Positions 25,908 to 34,225 of a stretch of DNA of 64,000 nt are shown here, piece by piece. The position numbers were made by a program, and so were the translations under genes. The notes beneath the pieces were generated by a model. The model was not told the DNA's origin, did not search any database, and saw only the letters and a list, made by a program, of their open reading frames with translations. This DNA is from Lentzea jiangxiensis (GTDB taxonomy: Bacteria; Actinomycetota; Actinomycetes; Mycobacteriales; Pseudonocardiaceae), in assembly GCF_900104175.1 (NCBI RefSeq), contig NZ_FNIX01000012.1, positions 1 through 64,000 of the forward strand, written 5' to 3'. Numbering within the stretch: the first letter of the stretch is position 1; each line of letters opens with the position of its first letter.

Positions 25908-26852
25908 ATGTTGGAAACCTCGGCGCGCCTGCTGCGCCTGCTCGCCCTGCTGCAGTCACGCCGCGACTGGCAGGGCAGCGAACTCGCCGACGAGCTGCAG
26001 GTCAGCCCCCGCACCGTGCGCCGCGACGTCGACCGGCTGCGCGAGCTCGGCTACCCCGTCAACGCCACCACCGGCTCCTTCGGCGGCTACCGGCTCGGCG
26101 CCGGCGCCGAGCTGCCGCCCCTGCTGCTCGACGACAGCGAAGCCGTCGCCGTGGCGGCCGCCCTGCGCGCCAACCCCGTGACGGGCCTGGAGGAGGTCTC
26201 CCTGCGCGCCCTGCTCAAGCTGGAGCAGGTCCTGCCCTCCCGCCTGCGCCACCGCGTCGCCGCCCTGGACCAGGTCGAGTCCGTCCCGCACGACAACCCG
26301 GGCCCCGCCCTCGACCCGCAACTGCTCTCCACCCTCGCCGCCGCCTGCCGCGACAGCGACACCCTGCGCTTCGACTACCACTCCCACGACGGCACCTCCA
26401 CCCGCCGCCGCGTCGAACCCCACCGCCTCGTCAACTGGGGCCGCCGCTGGTACCTCGTCGCCTTCGACACCGACAGGCAGGACTGGCGCAGCTTCCGCGT
26501 CGACCGCGTCGACCCGCCCCGGCCCCCGCACGGCCCTCGCTTCACCCCGCGCGAGTTCGACGCCACCGGCTACGTCGCCTCCCGCGTCAGCCGGGCCGCC
26601 TGGCGCTTCCAGGCCCGCGTCCTCGTCCACGCGCCGGCCGACGCCGTCGCCGACCGCATCCACGACGCCGTCGGCACCGTCGAAGCCGTCGACGACACCA
26701 CCTGCGTCCTCGACGTCGGCTCCGACTCCGTCGAGACCCTCGCCGTGTGGATCGGCCTGCTCGGCTTCGACTTCGAGGTCACCTCGCCACCCGAGTTCGT
26801 GGCACACGTTCGCTCTCTTGCGGCCCGCTACGCCCGGGCCGTACAAGACTGA
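25908..26852 (+). CDS. WYL-domain (YafY/DeoR-like) transcriptional regulator
   Basis: The 314-residue protein has a winged HTH (LADELQVSPRTVRRDVDRLR, about 25-44) and a WYL domain with WGRRWYLVAFDTDRQDWRSF, then RVDRVDPP. A C-terminal domain ends FDFEVTSPPEFVAHVRSLAA. It is a paralogue of the regulator at 20033-21043, with the same domain order. The ATG at 25908 is chosen because the HTH begins immediately after. The tandem repeat just upstream is a candidate autoregulatory site. Confidence 0.9.
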   Translation: MLETSARLLRLLALLQSRRDWQGSELADELQVSPRTVRRDVDRLRELGYPVNATTGSFGGYRLGAGAELPPLLLDDSEAVAVAAALRANPVTGLEEVSLRALLKLEQVLPSRLRHRVAALDQVESVPHDNPGPALDPQLLSTLAAACRDSDTLRFDYHSHDGTSTRRRVEPHRLVNWGRRWYLVAFDTDRQDWRSFRVDRVDPPRPPHGPRFTPREFDATGYVASRVSRAAWRFQARVLVHAPADAVADRIHDAVGTVEAVDDTTCVLDVGSDSVETLAVWIGLLGFDFEVTSPPEFVAHVRSLAARYARAVQD

Positions 26853-26854
26853 GC

Positions 26855-27121
26855 ATGGCCATCACCGGACGGGACATCGAGCACCTGCTCTACACCGACA
26901 CCCCCGACCCGGTCCTGGTCGTGCACCAGGGGTCGACGCAGATCGTGGCCGCCGCCGACCTGGGCGGCCACACCGGCGCGGTCGTGGTGTGCTCGCGCAC
27001 GGAGGTGCTGCGCAAGGTGGGGGAGCGCGACCTCAGCGAACAGGACCTCGCCGCGATCGCCGGGGCTCTGTCGGCGACCATTCAAGACCCAACTCAGCCG
27101 CCGCCACCTTGGCCCGCTTGA
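26855..27121 (+). CDS. Small conserved-looking protein of unknown function
   Basis: ATG 26855, 2 bp after the WYL gene, gives 88 residues. MAITGRDIEHLLYTDTPDPV and VLRKVGERDLSEQDLAAIAG have normal soluble-protein composition. The last 30 codons overlap the convergent NACHT gene tail; the Pro-rich ending may be a read-through. The spacing suggests co-transcription with the WYL regulator. No family is recognised. Confidence 0.5.
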   Translation: MAITGRDIEHLLYTDTPDPVLVVHQGSTQIVAAADLGGHTGAVVVCSRTEVLRKVGERDLSEQDLAAIAGALSATIQDPTQPPPPWPA

Positions 27122-29954
27122 GCAGATCGGGTCGTCCTGCGTACGCATCCTCGTCGATTTCGGTGAGCAGTTCCTCCGTGGAGAGATACGCGCGCTCGGC
27201 CGGGAACCGGAAGCCGCGCTCGTGCAGCCTCAACCACGCTTCCAGCACGGAAGCGGTGTTGTAGCTCCACAGCTCCGCGAAAGCCGAGAGGATCGCGAGA
27301 TCATCACCGCCGATCCCGATGCGGGCACACGCCTCGCGTTGCACCAACTCGATGTCGACGACGCCGCCGGTCAACCGCCGCAAGGCCGGTAGACACCTCG
27401 ACACCGGTGTCATCATCAGTTCGACCAGAGCGGTGGCCGTGTCGATCGGGTACACGGACGTCAAGGGCCGCATCGCGTCCCGCCACGTCAGGCCGACCTC
27501 GTCCAAGGTGACGTACGGCTCCGACATCAGCAGCCATTCCGGCTCCGCCTCGACACCCGCTGCCTTGTGCAGGCTGAGGTGGAAGTGCTGCTCGCGGTCG
27601 CGGGTCAGCCACACGCACCGCACGAAACTCGCCCACTCCGCGGCGGACAGCCGCGACTTCCAGAACAGCGTCGCCCGCCGCCAGTCGTCGACGCCGAACC
27701 GCAGATCGGGCGCGTACACCTTCTCCCGCAGGGCCAATGTCAACGTGACGAGGTTGGCCGCGTACTTCGCCTCCCGGGTGGAGTCGGGCAACGGGACCGG
27801 CTCGTAGGCCGTCCGCGTCACGCGACGGTCGTCCCTCGTCTCCAGCAGCCGCACGACCAGGTCGAACATCCGGTCGTCGTCCGCGAGCTCCCGCAGGAAG
27901 TCCAGGACGGGCTTGCTGGTGGTCAGCGCCATGAACGACAGCACCGAGTACAGCTCGGTGTCGTCCACGGTGGTCTTGCGACGCGACTTGGCGGCGTCCT
28001 CGCGCAGCAGGTCGGTCAGCGTCCGCCACACGTACCGCGCCACCAGGTACTCGCCGAAGGTGGCGTGCAGGAACTCGTAGGTGGCGAGCTTCGTGTCGTC
28101 GCCCCGCACCGCCTCGGTCTTCTGCACGAAGAAGAACCGCCCCAGCGCCAGGTCACCGGAGGACAGGGGAGTGCGCGCACCCACGGACCTGTCCGCCGAG
28201 CCGACCTCGAGCAGTGCGGCGAGGTCAGCCGTCACCTGGTCCCCGGTCACCCACTGCACGCCGCGGTTGAACATCGCGAGCGCCACCACCGAGAGCCGGT
28301 CCAGCTCGAACTCGACGTCTTCGTCCAGGCCCTCCTCGGTGCGTTCGACCGGGGACTTCCCGACCTCACGCCGGGCGAACCGCTCCAGCAGCCGCTCGTA
28401 GAGCTGTCCCCGGCTGATCTGCTGGTGGTCGCGCTGCAACGCGCCGTCCACCGCGTCGTACAACGCCAGCATGAGCAGCAGCAGCGGCTGCTCGGCCAGC
28501 TCGGGGTACTCCAGCGCCACCTCGGCGGGCAGCGGCGCACCGCCCTCGTTCCACACCCGCAGCCACTGCCGCACCTGCTCGTCGGAGAACGGCAGCAGCC
28601 GCACCACGTGCGACATCGGGGGCAACGCCAGCCCCGCGCACACGCTGAGCCGGCTCGTCACCACGAACGCCGCCGGCCGTTGCTTCTCGGCGAGGTCCCG
28701 CTGGAGCTCCGCGATCGTCGTCAGGTACCGGTTCTGGCTCACCCCGGTCGCCTGCATCAGCTCGTCCAGCCCGTCGAGGACGACCACCGGAACCGACCCG
28801 CCGGTGGCACGGGAGAACGCCGCCCAGCCCACGGGTTCGTCGAGCAGCCGCGCGAGGCCGTGCTCTATCTGCTGCCGCACGTCCGAGTCGGCCGGCGCGG
28901 TGCGCAGCTCGACCCGCACCACGGGCGTCCCCGCGGCCGACAGCCGCGCCGCCAGCACCTCCGTGAGCACCGACTTGCCCGACCCGGGGTCACCCAGCAC
29001 CAGCAACGGCGACCACCAGGCCTCCGCCGACGTCAGATGGCCCGCCAGGTAGGCGTAGAGATCGGTCCGCGCCGGCCGGTGGGCCCAGTACCCGGCGGTC
29101 GAGGGCACCGTCTCCCGGCCGGTGTTCACCAGCAGCTGGAACCGGGGGTCGACGTAGGCCTCACCGAGCGCCGGGATCCGCTGCCCGCCATCGGAGGGGA
29201 CCAGCGGCCGTCGCAGCGCCGCCGAGTACACCGCCGCCAGCTCCGTGAGCCACACGTCGCGCACCGGCTCGGCCGTCACCTCGCGCAGCACGTCCTCCAG
29301 CCGCGCGAGCGCCGCCCTGGTGGCGCGGTGGTCCTCCATCGACGCCCAGAACGCCACCTCCGGGCAGTCCACCGCGAGCTGCCGGAACAGCTCCTGGTAG
29401 CGGCGCACCGCGCGCTCGGGCAGCACCCGGTACGACGCGAGCGTCCGCTCCTTCTCCGCCTCGGAGAGCTCGTCCCACACCGCCGACCCCGTCGAGACCC
29501 AGTCGAGGTCGTGGTTGAGCTCCTCGTAGAAGGTGCGGACCGCGACCAGGTTCGCCTCGTGGCTCCGGCCCGCGGACGGCACGGGCAACGGCTTCTCGAA
29601 CGGGTGCCCGAACCGCAGAAGGGTCTCGTCTTCCGCCGAGAACGAGAACGGCAGCTCCAGCTCGCGCAGCACCTCGAAGTACGCCGTCACCACGATGACC
29701 GAGTGGGCCGCGTGCAGCCGTTGCGTGCGGTCGTAACGGTTGAGGCCACGGCGCTTCTCGGTCACCTTCGTGACGAGGTCGGAGAACAACCGGGTGAAGT
29801 CGGGCTTGGCGTCGAACAGGTCCAGCACCTGCCACAGCCCCAGCGACCCCGCCAGCAACGCGCCGCCGAGCAGCTTGTCCATCGCGGCGACCACCGGGTG
29901 GTTCTGGCCGCCGAGGATCTTCACCGCTTCGACGTAGCTGTAGGTCGTCCGCAC
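27033..29954 (-). CDS. NACHT-domain STAND NTPase (NLR-like, candidate anti-phage protein)
   Basis: The 973-residue protein has three parts. Residues 1-230 form an all-helical N-terminal domain opening RTTYSYVEAVKILGGQNHPV, which resembles the NACHT N-terminal helical (NNH) domains, probably NNH7. A NACHT ATPase follows, with Walker A LVLGDPGSGKSVLTE (about 315-329), Walker B VPVVVLDGLDELMQ (about 386-399) and the sensor-like VVTSRLSVCAG. Residues 600-973 are helical repeats that should sense a ligand. Bacterial NACHT proteins of this build have been shown to protect against phage. No separate effector gene is fused or adjacent, so the N-terminal domain may be the effector. GTG 29954 is the only reasonable start. 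It lies 30 bp downstream of cadD on the same strand and may share its transcript. Confidence 0.88.
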   Translation of the reverse strand: MRTTYSYVEAVKILGGQNHPVVAAMDKLLGGALLAGSLGLWQVLDLFDAKPDFTRLFSDLVTKVTEKRRGLNRYDRTQRLHAAHSVIVVTAYFEVLRELELPFSFSAEDETLLRFGHPFEKPLPVPSAGRSHEANLVAVRTFYEELNHDLDWVSTGSAVWDELSEAEKERTLASYRVLPERAVRRYQELFRQLAVDCPEVAFWASMEDHRATRAALARLEDVLREVTAEPVRDVWLTELAAVYSAALRRPLVPSDGGQRIPALGEAYVDPRFQLLVNTGRETVPSTAGYWAHRPARTDLYAYLAGHLTSAEAWWSPLLVLGDPGSGKSVLTEVLAARLSAAGTPVVRVELRTAPADSDVRQQIEHGLARLLDEPVGWAAFSRATGGSVPVVVLDGLDELMQATGVSQNRYLTTIAELQRDLAEKQRPAAFVVTSRLSVCAGLALPPMSHVVRLLPFSDEQVRQWLRVWNEGGAPLPAEVALEYPELAEQPLLLLMLALYDAVDGALQRDHQQISRGQLYERLLERFARREVGKSPVERTEEGLDEDVEFELDRLSVVALAMFNRGVQWVTGDQVTADLAALLEVGSADRSVGARTPLSSGDLALGRFFFVQKTEAVRGDDTKLATYEFLHATFGEYLVARYVWRTLTDLLREDAAKSRRKTTVDDTELYSVLSFMALTTSKPVLDFLRELADDDRMFDLVVRLLETRDDRRVTRTAYEPVPLPDSTREAKYAANLVTLTLALREKVYAPDLRFGVDDWRRATLFWKSRLSAAEWASFVRCVWLTRDREQHFHLSLHKAAGVEAEPEWLLMSEPYVTLDEVGLTWRDAMRPLTSVYPIDTATALVELMMTPVSRCLPALRRLTGGVVDIELVQREACARIGIGGDDLAILSAFAELWSYNTASVLEAWLRLHERGFRFPAERAYLSTEELLTEIDEDAYAGRPDLLKRAKVAAAELGLEWSPTEPRRSRRGPVR

Positions 29955-29984
29955 CCGGACATGTCTACCTGATCTTGGGCGTGC

Positions 29985-30536
29985 TCATCCCGAGAACAGC
30001 ACCAAAAGACCGATCGCGATCAGCACGACGGGCAGGGCGATGTGCCCCCACTTCGCCAGAGCGCGCGCCACCACCCGGCGCGAGGCCAGGAACCAGCCCG
30101 CGAGACACCACACACCGACCAGCGCCAGGAACACCACGACGTAGACCCACAGCGAGTCCGCCACGGCGAACACCGGGACGTACACGCCGATGTTGTCGCC
30201 TCCGTTCGCGAGTGTCACGCCGGCCATCGCGAGAACACCCAGCGCGGCGTCCGGCTCGTCCTCGTCCTCCGGCCCCCGCCACAGCGACCACGCCGCCTTG
30301 AGACCGAGCGCCAGGGGGAGGAGACCGAGCCACGGGCGCACCTGCTCCGGCAGCAGGGAAGCACCGAGCGCGCCGACGACCGCGACGGCCAGGATGCCCG
30401 TGAAGCCCAGGTACTGACCCCCCACCACCCGCCACGGCGACCGGGCCCGCGCGAAGAACAGCGCCAGCAGCACCAGGTCGTCGACGTTCGTCACCGCGAA
30501 CATGCCCGCCGCCTGACCGGCCACCCCAAGATCCAC
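29985..30536 (-). CDS. cadD: CadD-family cadmium/cation resistance transporter
   Basis: The membrane protein opens MDLGVAGQAAGMFAVTNVDD then LVLLALFFARAR, the TNxDD motif of CadD-type transporters, and has NGGDNIGVYVPVFA in the second half, a symmetric motif. About five membrane segments are present. GTG 30536 (183 residues) is chosen because GGTGAGA is 9 bases upstream; GTG 30554 is an alternative. CadD proteins export or sequester Cd2+. It is divergent from an SDR gene and followed closely by the NACHT gene. Confidence 0.85.
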   Translation of the reverse strand: MDLGVAGQAAGMFAVTNVDDLVLLALFFARARSPWRVVGGQYLGFTGILAVAVVGALGASLLPEQVRPWLGLLPLALGLKAAWSLWRGPEDEDEPDAALGVLAMAGVTLANGGDNIGVYVPVFAVADSLWVYVVVFLALVGVWCLAGWFLASRRVVARALAKWGHIALPVVLIAIGLLVLFSG

Positions 30537-30603
30537 GGCAGCATTCTCACCCACACCGAAACGGATTGAGAATCCATGTTGTGCTAGCGTCGCACCCGTA
30601 AGT

Positions 30604-30616
30604 GGATGAACTATCC
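30604..30616. promoter_or_regulatory. Likely TetR operator GGAT-N5-ATCC (copy 1)
   Basis: GGAT (30604-30607) and ATCC (30613-30616) are separated by GAACT. It lies 15 bp before the SDR start codon and within the shared cadD/SDR promoter region. The same spaced motif recurs before the TetR gene at 31483, which supports a regulator-target pair. Confidence 0.6.
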
Positions 30617-30631
30617 GCATCGGAGGACGTC

Positions 30632-31501
30632 ATGACACGCCGAGCAGTCGTCACCGCCGCAACCGGCGGCATCGGACTCGAAACCGCACTCGGACTCACC
30701 AGAGCCGGATTCGCCGTCACCGTCGTCGGACGCAACGCCGAACGCGGCGCACGAGCCGTCGACACCCTCAACGCACAGCAAGGGGAACCCGCCCAGTTCC
30801 TCCAAGCCGACCTCGCCTCACTCGACCAGGTCCGCGCCCTCGCCACCCGCATCACCACCGGGGGAGACCTCGACCTGCTCGTCAACAACGTCGGCGCCAT
30901 GTACCCCGACCACACCCTCATCGACGGCGTCGAAGCCTCCTTCGTCGTCAACCACCTCTCGCCCTACCTCCTCACCGAACTGCTCCTGCCCACACTCACC
31001 CGCCGCATCGTCAACGTCACCTCCAGCGCCGTCATCACCGCCAAAAAGATCTTCGACCACGCCGAACCACCCGGCGGCTACTACGGCTTCCACTGGTACG
31101 GACGCGCCAAGCTCGCCAACCTCGCCCACACCCTCGACCTCGCCCGACGACTCCACGGAACCGGAGTGGACGTGCTCGCCGCCGACCCCGGGGGAGCGGC
31201 CACCGACATGACCGGCGGAACGATGCACGACCCCAAGATCGTCTCACCGGCCCTGCGCCTGCTGTGGCCGCTCGTACGACGCACCTTCGACCGCGCCACC
31301 TCCGGCTCCGCCGCCACCGCGGCGCTCCCGTCGCTCGAAGCCGCCACCGGAACACACCCCAACGGCACCGTCATCGGCCGCCACGGAAAACCCGTCACAC
31401 CCGCCAGAACCGCCACCGACCCCCGCGTGCAGCAAGCGGTGCGCCGACTCAGCGAAACCCACGCCCCACTCGGACACGTTCCGGATGGCGTATCCAATTA
31501 G
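30632..31501 (+). CDS. Short-chain dehydrogenase/reductase
   Basis: The 289-residue protein starts at ATG 30632 after GGAGGAC. It has the cofactor motif VVTAATGGIGLETALGLTRA, LLVNNVGAMYP (NNxG), VTSSAV (catalytic Ser) and YGRAKLANL (Tyr-x3-Lys). Length and motif spacing resemble the retinol-dehydrogenase-like SDRs. The TetR gene follows 10 bp after its stop, and both have the same upstream operator, so it is probably the repressor's target. The substrate is unknown. Confidence 0.9.
   Translation: MTRRAVVTAATGGIGLETALGLTRAGFAVTVVGRNAERGARAVDTLNAQQGEPAQFLQADLASLDQVRALATRITTGGDLDLLVNNVGAMYPDHTLIDGVEASFVVNHLSPYLLTELLLPTLTRRIVNVTSSAVITAKKIFDHAEPPGGYYGFHWYGRAKLANLAHTLDLARRLHGTGVDVLAADPGGAATDMTGGTMHDPKIVSPALRLLWPLVRRTFDRATSGSAATAALPSLEAATGTHPNGTVIGRHGKPVTPARTATDPRVQQAVRRLSETHAPLGHVPDGVSN
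31483..31495. promoter_or_regulatory. Likely TetR operator GGAT-N5-ATCC (copy 2)
   Basis: GGAT (31483-31486), GGCGT, ATCC (31492-31495) lies inside the last codons of the SDR gene and 16 bp before the TetR start. With copy 1 it gives the consensus YGGAT-N5-ATCCR. Confidence 0.6.
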
Positions 31502-31511
31502 GCTGGCGAAC

Positions 31512-32072
31512 ATGACGCCCCAGCGAAAGGACGCCGCCCGCAACTGGGAGCACATCCTCACCGTCGCCAGAGAACTCGTCGACGAAGGAACCCCGCTGCA
31601 GCTCAACGACGTCGCCCGCCGCGCAGGCCTCGGCGTCGGCACCGTCTACCGCCACTTCCCGACCACCGAAGCGCTCCTCGAAACCGTCGCCGCACCCCGC
31701 CTCGAAGCACTCGCGGACTGCGGCGAAAAAGCCCTCGACCACGACGACCCGTGGACCGCCCTCGCCGACTACCTCACCGAACTCGTCAAAGGCCAGGTCA
31801 CCGACCCCGCCCTCGCCAAGGTCTCCGCCGCGGACGACGACGTCCTGCCCCGCACCACCGAACTCAAGACCCGCATCCTCACCGCCGGCGCCCAGCTCCT
31901 CGCCCGCGCCCGCGAGGCCGGAGCCCTCCGCCCCGGCCTCGACGACGCCGACCTCGTCCCACTCATGTGCGGCATCTCCTACGCCACCTACATCCACAGC
32001 GACAGCCCAGCCGACCGCCTCCCCACCGCACGCCGCTACCTCGACACCCTGCTCCGCGGCCTACGCGCCTGA
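31512..32072 (+). CDS. TetR-family transcriptional regulator of the adjacent SDR
   Basis: The 186-residue protein has a standard TetR HTH (LQLNDVARRAGLGVGTVYRH, then FPTTEALLE). The ligand domain includes ADLVPLMCGISYATYIHSDS. ATG 31512 is chosen over the upstream in-frame ATG 31485, which would place the start within the operator. Its 3' end overlaps the convergent luciferase-like gene by 12 bp. Confidence 0.9.
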   Translation: MTPQRKDAARNWEHILTVARELVDEGTPLQLNDVARRAGLGVGTVYRHFPTTEALLETVAAPRLEALADCGEKALDHDDPWTALADYLTELVKGQVTDPALAKVSAADDDVLPRTTELKTRILTAGAQLLARAREAGALRPGLDDADLVPLMCGISYATYIHSDSPADRLPTARRYLDTLLRGLRA

Positions 32073-32858
32073 CCGCGGGGGACCGGCAGCCACGAACGCC
32101 CGCAACTCCTCAAGCCCCCGCGCCCCACCATCGGTCAACATCCACGTCACACCCGCCGCCTCGTACCCCGCCACGTCCACCGGCAACTCAGCACCACCCC
32201 ACAGCACCACATCCCCCTCCACCGGCCCACCCGACGCCACGAAATCCGCCTTCAACCGAGCAGCATCAGCAGGGGAGAGCACCACCAACCCCTCCGCACC
32301 GAACGTCGCCGGCACCACCCCCGCCGCATGCCCCGCCGCCCGGAACGGCACCGACCGCGGCCACACCCCACCAACCCACACCGGCACCTCCACCGGAGCG
32401 AACCGCACACCACTCACCCGGAACACCTCACCCCGGTGCTCCACCACCTCACCCGACAACAAACCCCGCAGCAGCTCCACCCCCTCCGACATCGCCTCCG
32501 CCCGCGACACCCGCTCGCCGAACGGGGAGAAGTCCTGCGGCACCCCCGCACCGACCCCCAGCACCAGCCGCCCACCGGACAACCGCTGCAACGTCGACGC
32601 CTCCAACGCCACCTTCCACGGCCGACGCCGCCCCAACGACGTCACCAACGGCCCCAGCACCACCCGCGACGTCCGCGCCGCCACCGCACCCAGCGTCACC
32701 CAGACATCCGCCACCACCGGCTCGTCCGGCACCACCACGTGGTCCCACAGGAAGAAGCCGTCCCACCCGGCCTCCTCCGCCGCCACCCCCAGCGACACCA
32801 GCACCGAAGGATCACCCAGCGACTCACCGAACGAAGGAACATAGATCGCGTATCGCAT
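32061..32858 (-). CDS. LLM-class (luciferase-like) flavin-dependent oxidoreductase
   Basis: The 265-residue TIM-barrel protein opens MRYAIYVPSFGESLGDPSVL and contains AAEEAGWDGFFLWDHVVVPD, the family hallmark, and LSGGRLVLGVGAGVPQDFSP at the phosphate/flavin-binding loop. These enzymes use reduced FMN or F420 and the substrate is unknown. It is shorter than bacterial luciferases (about 330), as is usual for F420-type members. Confidence 0.88.
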   Translation of the reverse strand: MRYAIYVPSFGESLGDPSVLVSLGVAAEEAGWDGFFLWDHVVVPDEPVVADVWVTLGAVAARTSRVVLGPLVTSLGRRRPWKVALEASTLQRLSGGRLVLGVGAGVPQDFSPFGERVSRAEAMSEGVELLRGLLSGEVVEHRGEVFRVSGVRFAPVEVPVWVGGVWPRSVPFRAAGHAAGVVPATFGAEGLVVLSPADAARLKADFVASGGPVEGDVVLWGGAELPVDVAGYEAAGVTWMLTDGGARGLEELRAFVAAGPPRSGA

Positions 32859-32921
32859 GCCCCGAGTCTCCCAACCACCCCCGACAAGATCATCAAAAAC
32901 ACTCTGACCAGCACAAACGAC

Positions 32922-33416
32922 CTAACGACCCTCGCCAGTCGCCCCGTCGAGCCGCTCCCGCAGGATGTCCGCGTGACCCGCGTGCCGCGCCGTCTCCGTC
33001 GTCACGTGCACCAACACGTTGAACAACATCACGTCAGGACGCGGCCACCACGGCACATGACCGGGGGAGTCCACCGCCAAAGCCCCGATCGTCGCGTCCG
33101 AATGCGCCCACACCCGCCGATAGCGCGCCACGACCTCCTCACGCGACTCCTGATCCGTCGCCCGCATGTCCTGACCACGCGCCGACAGGTCGTCCCACCG
33201 CGGCATCGGCTCCGGGAACGGCCGGCCGAACACCTCACCGAAGTACCGCGACTCCGACAACGCCAGGTGCTTCACCAACCCCAGCAGGTTCGTCCCGGAC
33301 GCGGTCAACGGCCGCCGCACGTCCGCCTCGTCGAGCCCCTCGAGCTTCCACACCAGCACCTCGCGCAACTCACGCAGATCGCTGTGCAGGTATGCCTTCG
33401 CGAAGTCGTCGATCAT
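32922..33416 (-). CDS. DinB-like DUF664 protein (mycothiol-transferase superfamily)
   Basis: Starting at ATG 33416 (MIDDFAKAYLHSDLRELREV) gives 164 residues. The family core DVRRPLTASGTNLLGLVKHL and TTETARHAGHADILRERLDG carry the conserved His residues of the DinB metal site. Such proteins include thiol-S-transferases using mycothiol in actinobacteria. A paralogue is at 48843-49421. The long open frame upstream of 33416 lacks family similarity and is not used. Confidence 0.85.
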   Translation of the reverse strand: MIDDFAKAYLHSDLRELREVLVWKLEGLDEADVRRPLTASGTNLLGLVKHLALSESRYFGEVFGRPFPEPMPRWDDLSARGQDMRATDQESREEVVARYRRVWAHSDATIGALAVDSPGHVPWWPRPDVMLFNVLVHVTTETARHAGHADILRERLDGATGEGR

Positions 33417-33695
33417 GAACGAGCAGCCTGCCACTCCGGCCGCACGAGTCCCTAACGCCACGGTGACGAAAGGCGGTGGAGACGTCGCCGAGAGAGCGGC
33501 AGGCGTCCGGAGCCGACGTCCCAGCCGTCCTGGGCAAGCCGGCGGTGCGGCCGGGACGAGCGGCCGACGCGAAACGCCCGCAGAAGCCGTCTGGGCGAAC
33601 CGGCACGGTGCCGTCGAGTGCCGTCGAGTGCTGTCAGGACCGGAGGCGTCGCAAGAGGCCGCCAGGCAGCCGCGGAGGTGGGCCCGATCCCGGTT

Positions 33696-33723
33696 ACTTG
33701 ACATAATGTAGATTATCGGCGAA
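33696..33723 (-). other. dif: Chromosome dimer resolution site dif
   Basis: On the minus strand the 28 bases read as arm TTCGCCGATAA, centre TCTACA, arm TTATGTCAAGT. This agrees at every position with the actinobacterial dif consensus as I recall it (TTSRCCGATAA, TVNACA, TTATGTCAAGT) and has the two-arm, 6-bp-centre layout of XerC/XerD sites; the E. coli site shares ATAATGTA-TATTATG. XerCD, activated by FtsK, resolves chromosome dimers here. A match this complete by chance is very unlikely. Confidence 0.88.
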
Positions 33724-34007
33724 ACGGCGACCTGCGAAGATCGTGCGGAAGAGGCTGGCGACGCCCGTGTTGGCGCGTCTGCAAGACACAGCCGACGGGC
33801 AGGCCCGCTGCACTTGCAGACGCCACACAACATCAGATCCACGGCGATGTCGGAGCGCGGTCGACACCGACGTGTCGTCAGTGAGACGTACGCGGAGTGG
33901 CGTCATTACGCTCGCGATCCCCGACAAGTGGCGCCACCCGGTCCAGCGCCACCCGGTCAGCGCCGTCCGGCCCGCCTGGCCAATTCCGGCCAAACGGACA
34001 TTTGATG

Positions 34008-34023
34008 CATAATCGCCATTATC
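34008..34023. repeat. dif-like core, second copy
   Basis: CATAAT (34008-34013), CGCC, ATTATC (34018-34023) repeats the core CATAAT-N4-ATTATC of the dif site in the same orientation, 306 bp away; only the centre differs (GTAG in dif). The outer arms diverge (TTTGATG on one side, CAGCAC on the other). It may be the other end of a small element that entered at dif, or a chance palindrome. Confidence 0.5.
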
Positions 34024-34225
34024 CAGCACAGTGCACCCTGGTGAACCTGCTCGCGCCGGCCGTTCCGCGTGAACGCCGCGACGAAGCGCCGTCAGAGCCC
34101 CTGCGGCGCTCTCCCGCTCACTCGAGCGGGATCGTCCGACACCGGGGTGAGAACATCGTCACCGCAGCTCAGGCCGCTGCTCGCCGATCACCGCTCCCCT
34201 CCCCTCGTGCGGGATTGTCGGTGCC

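Larger units (their letters stand above)
33417..34225. other. Non-coding region holding the dif site
   Basis: About 800 bp with no credible gene on either strand. It contains the dif match at 33696-33723 and the dif-like core at 34008-34023. The interval between them holds only short frames without family similarity. Local AT content rises at both sites. Confidence 0.55.

Noticed and set aside
33724..34007. A gene between the dif site and the dif-like core
   Set aside because: Open frames of 60-110 codons exist on both strands, but none has a ribosome site or a recognisable domain and they disagree in composition.
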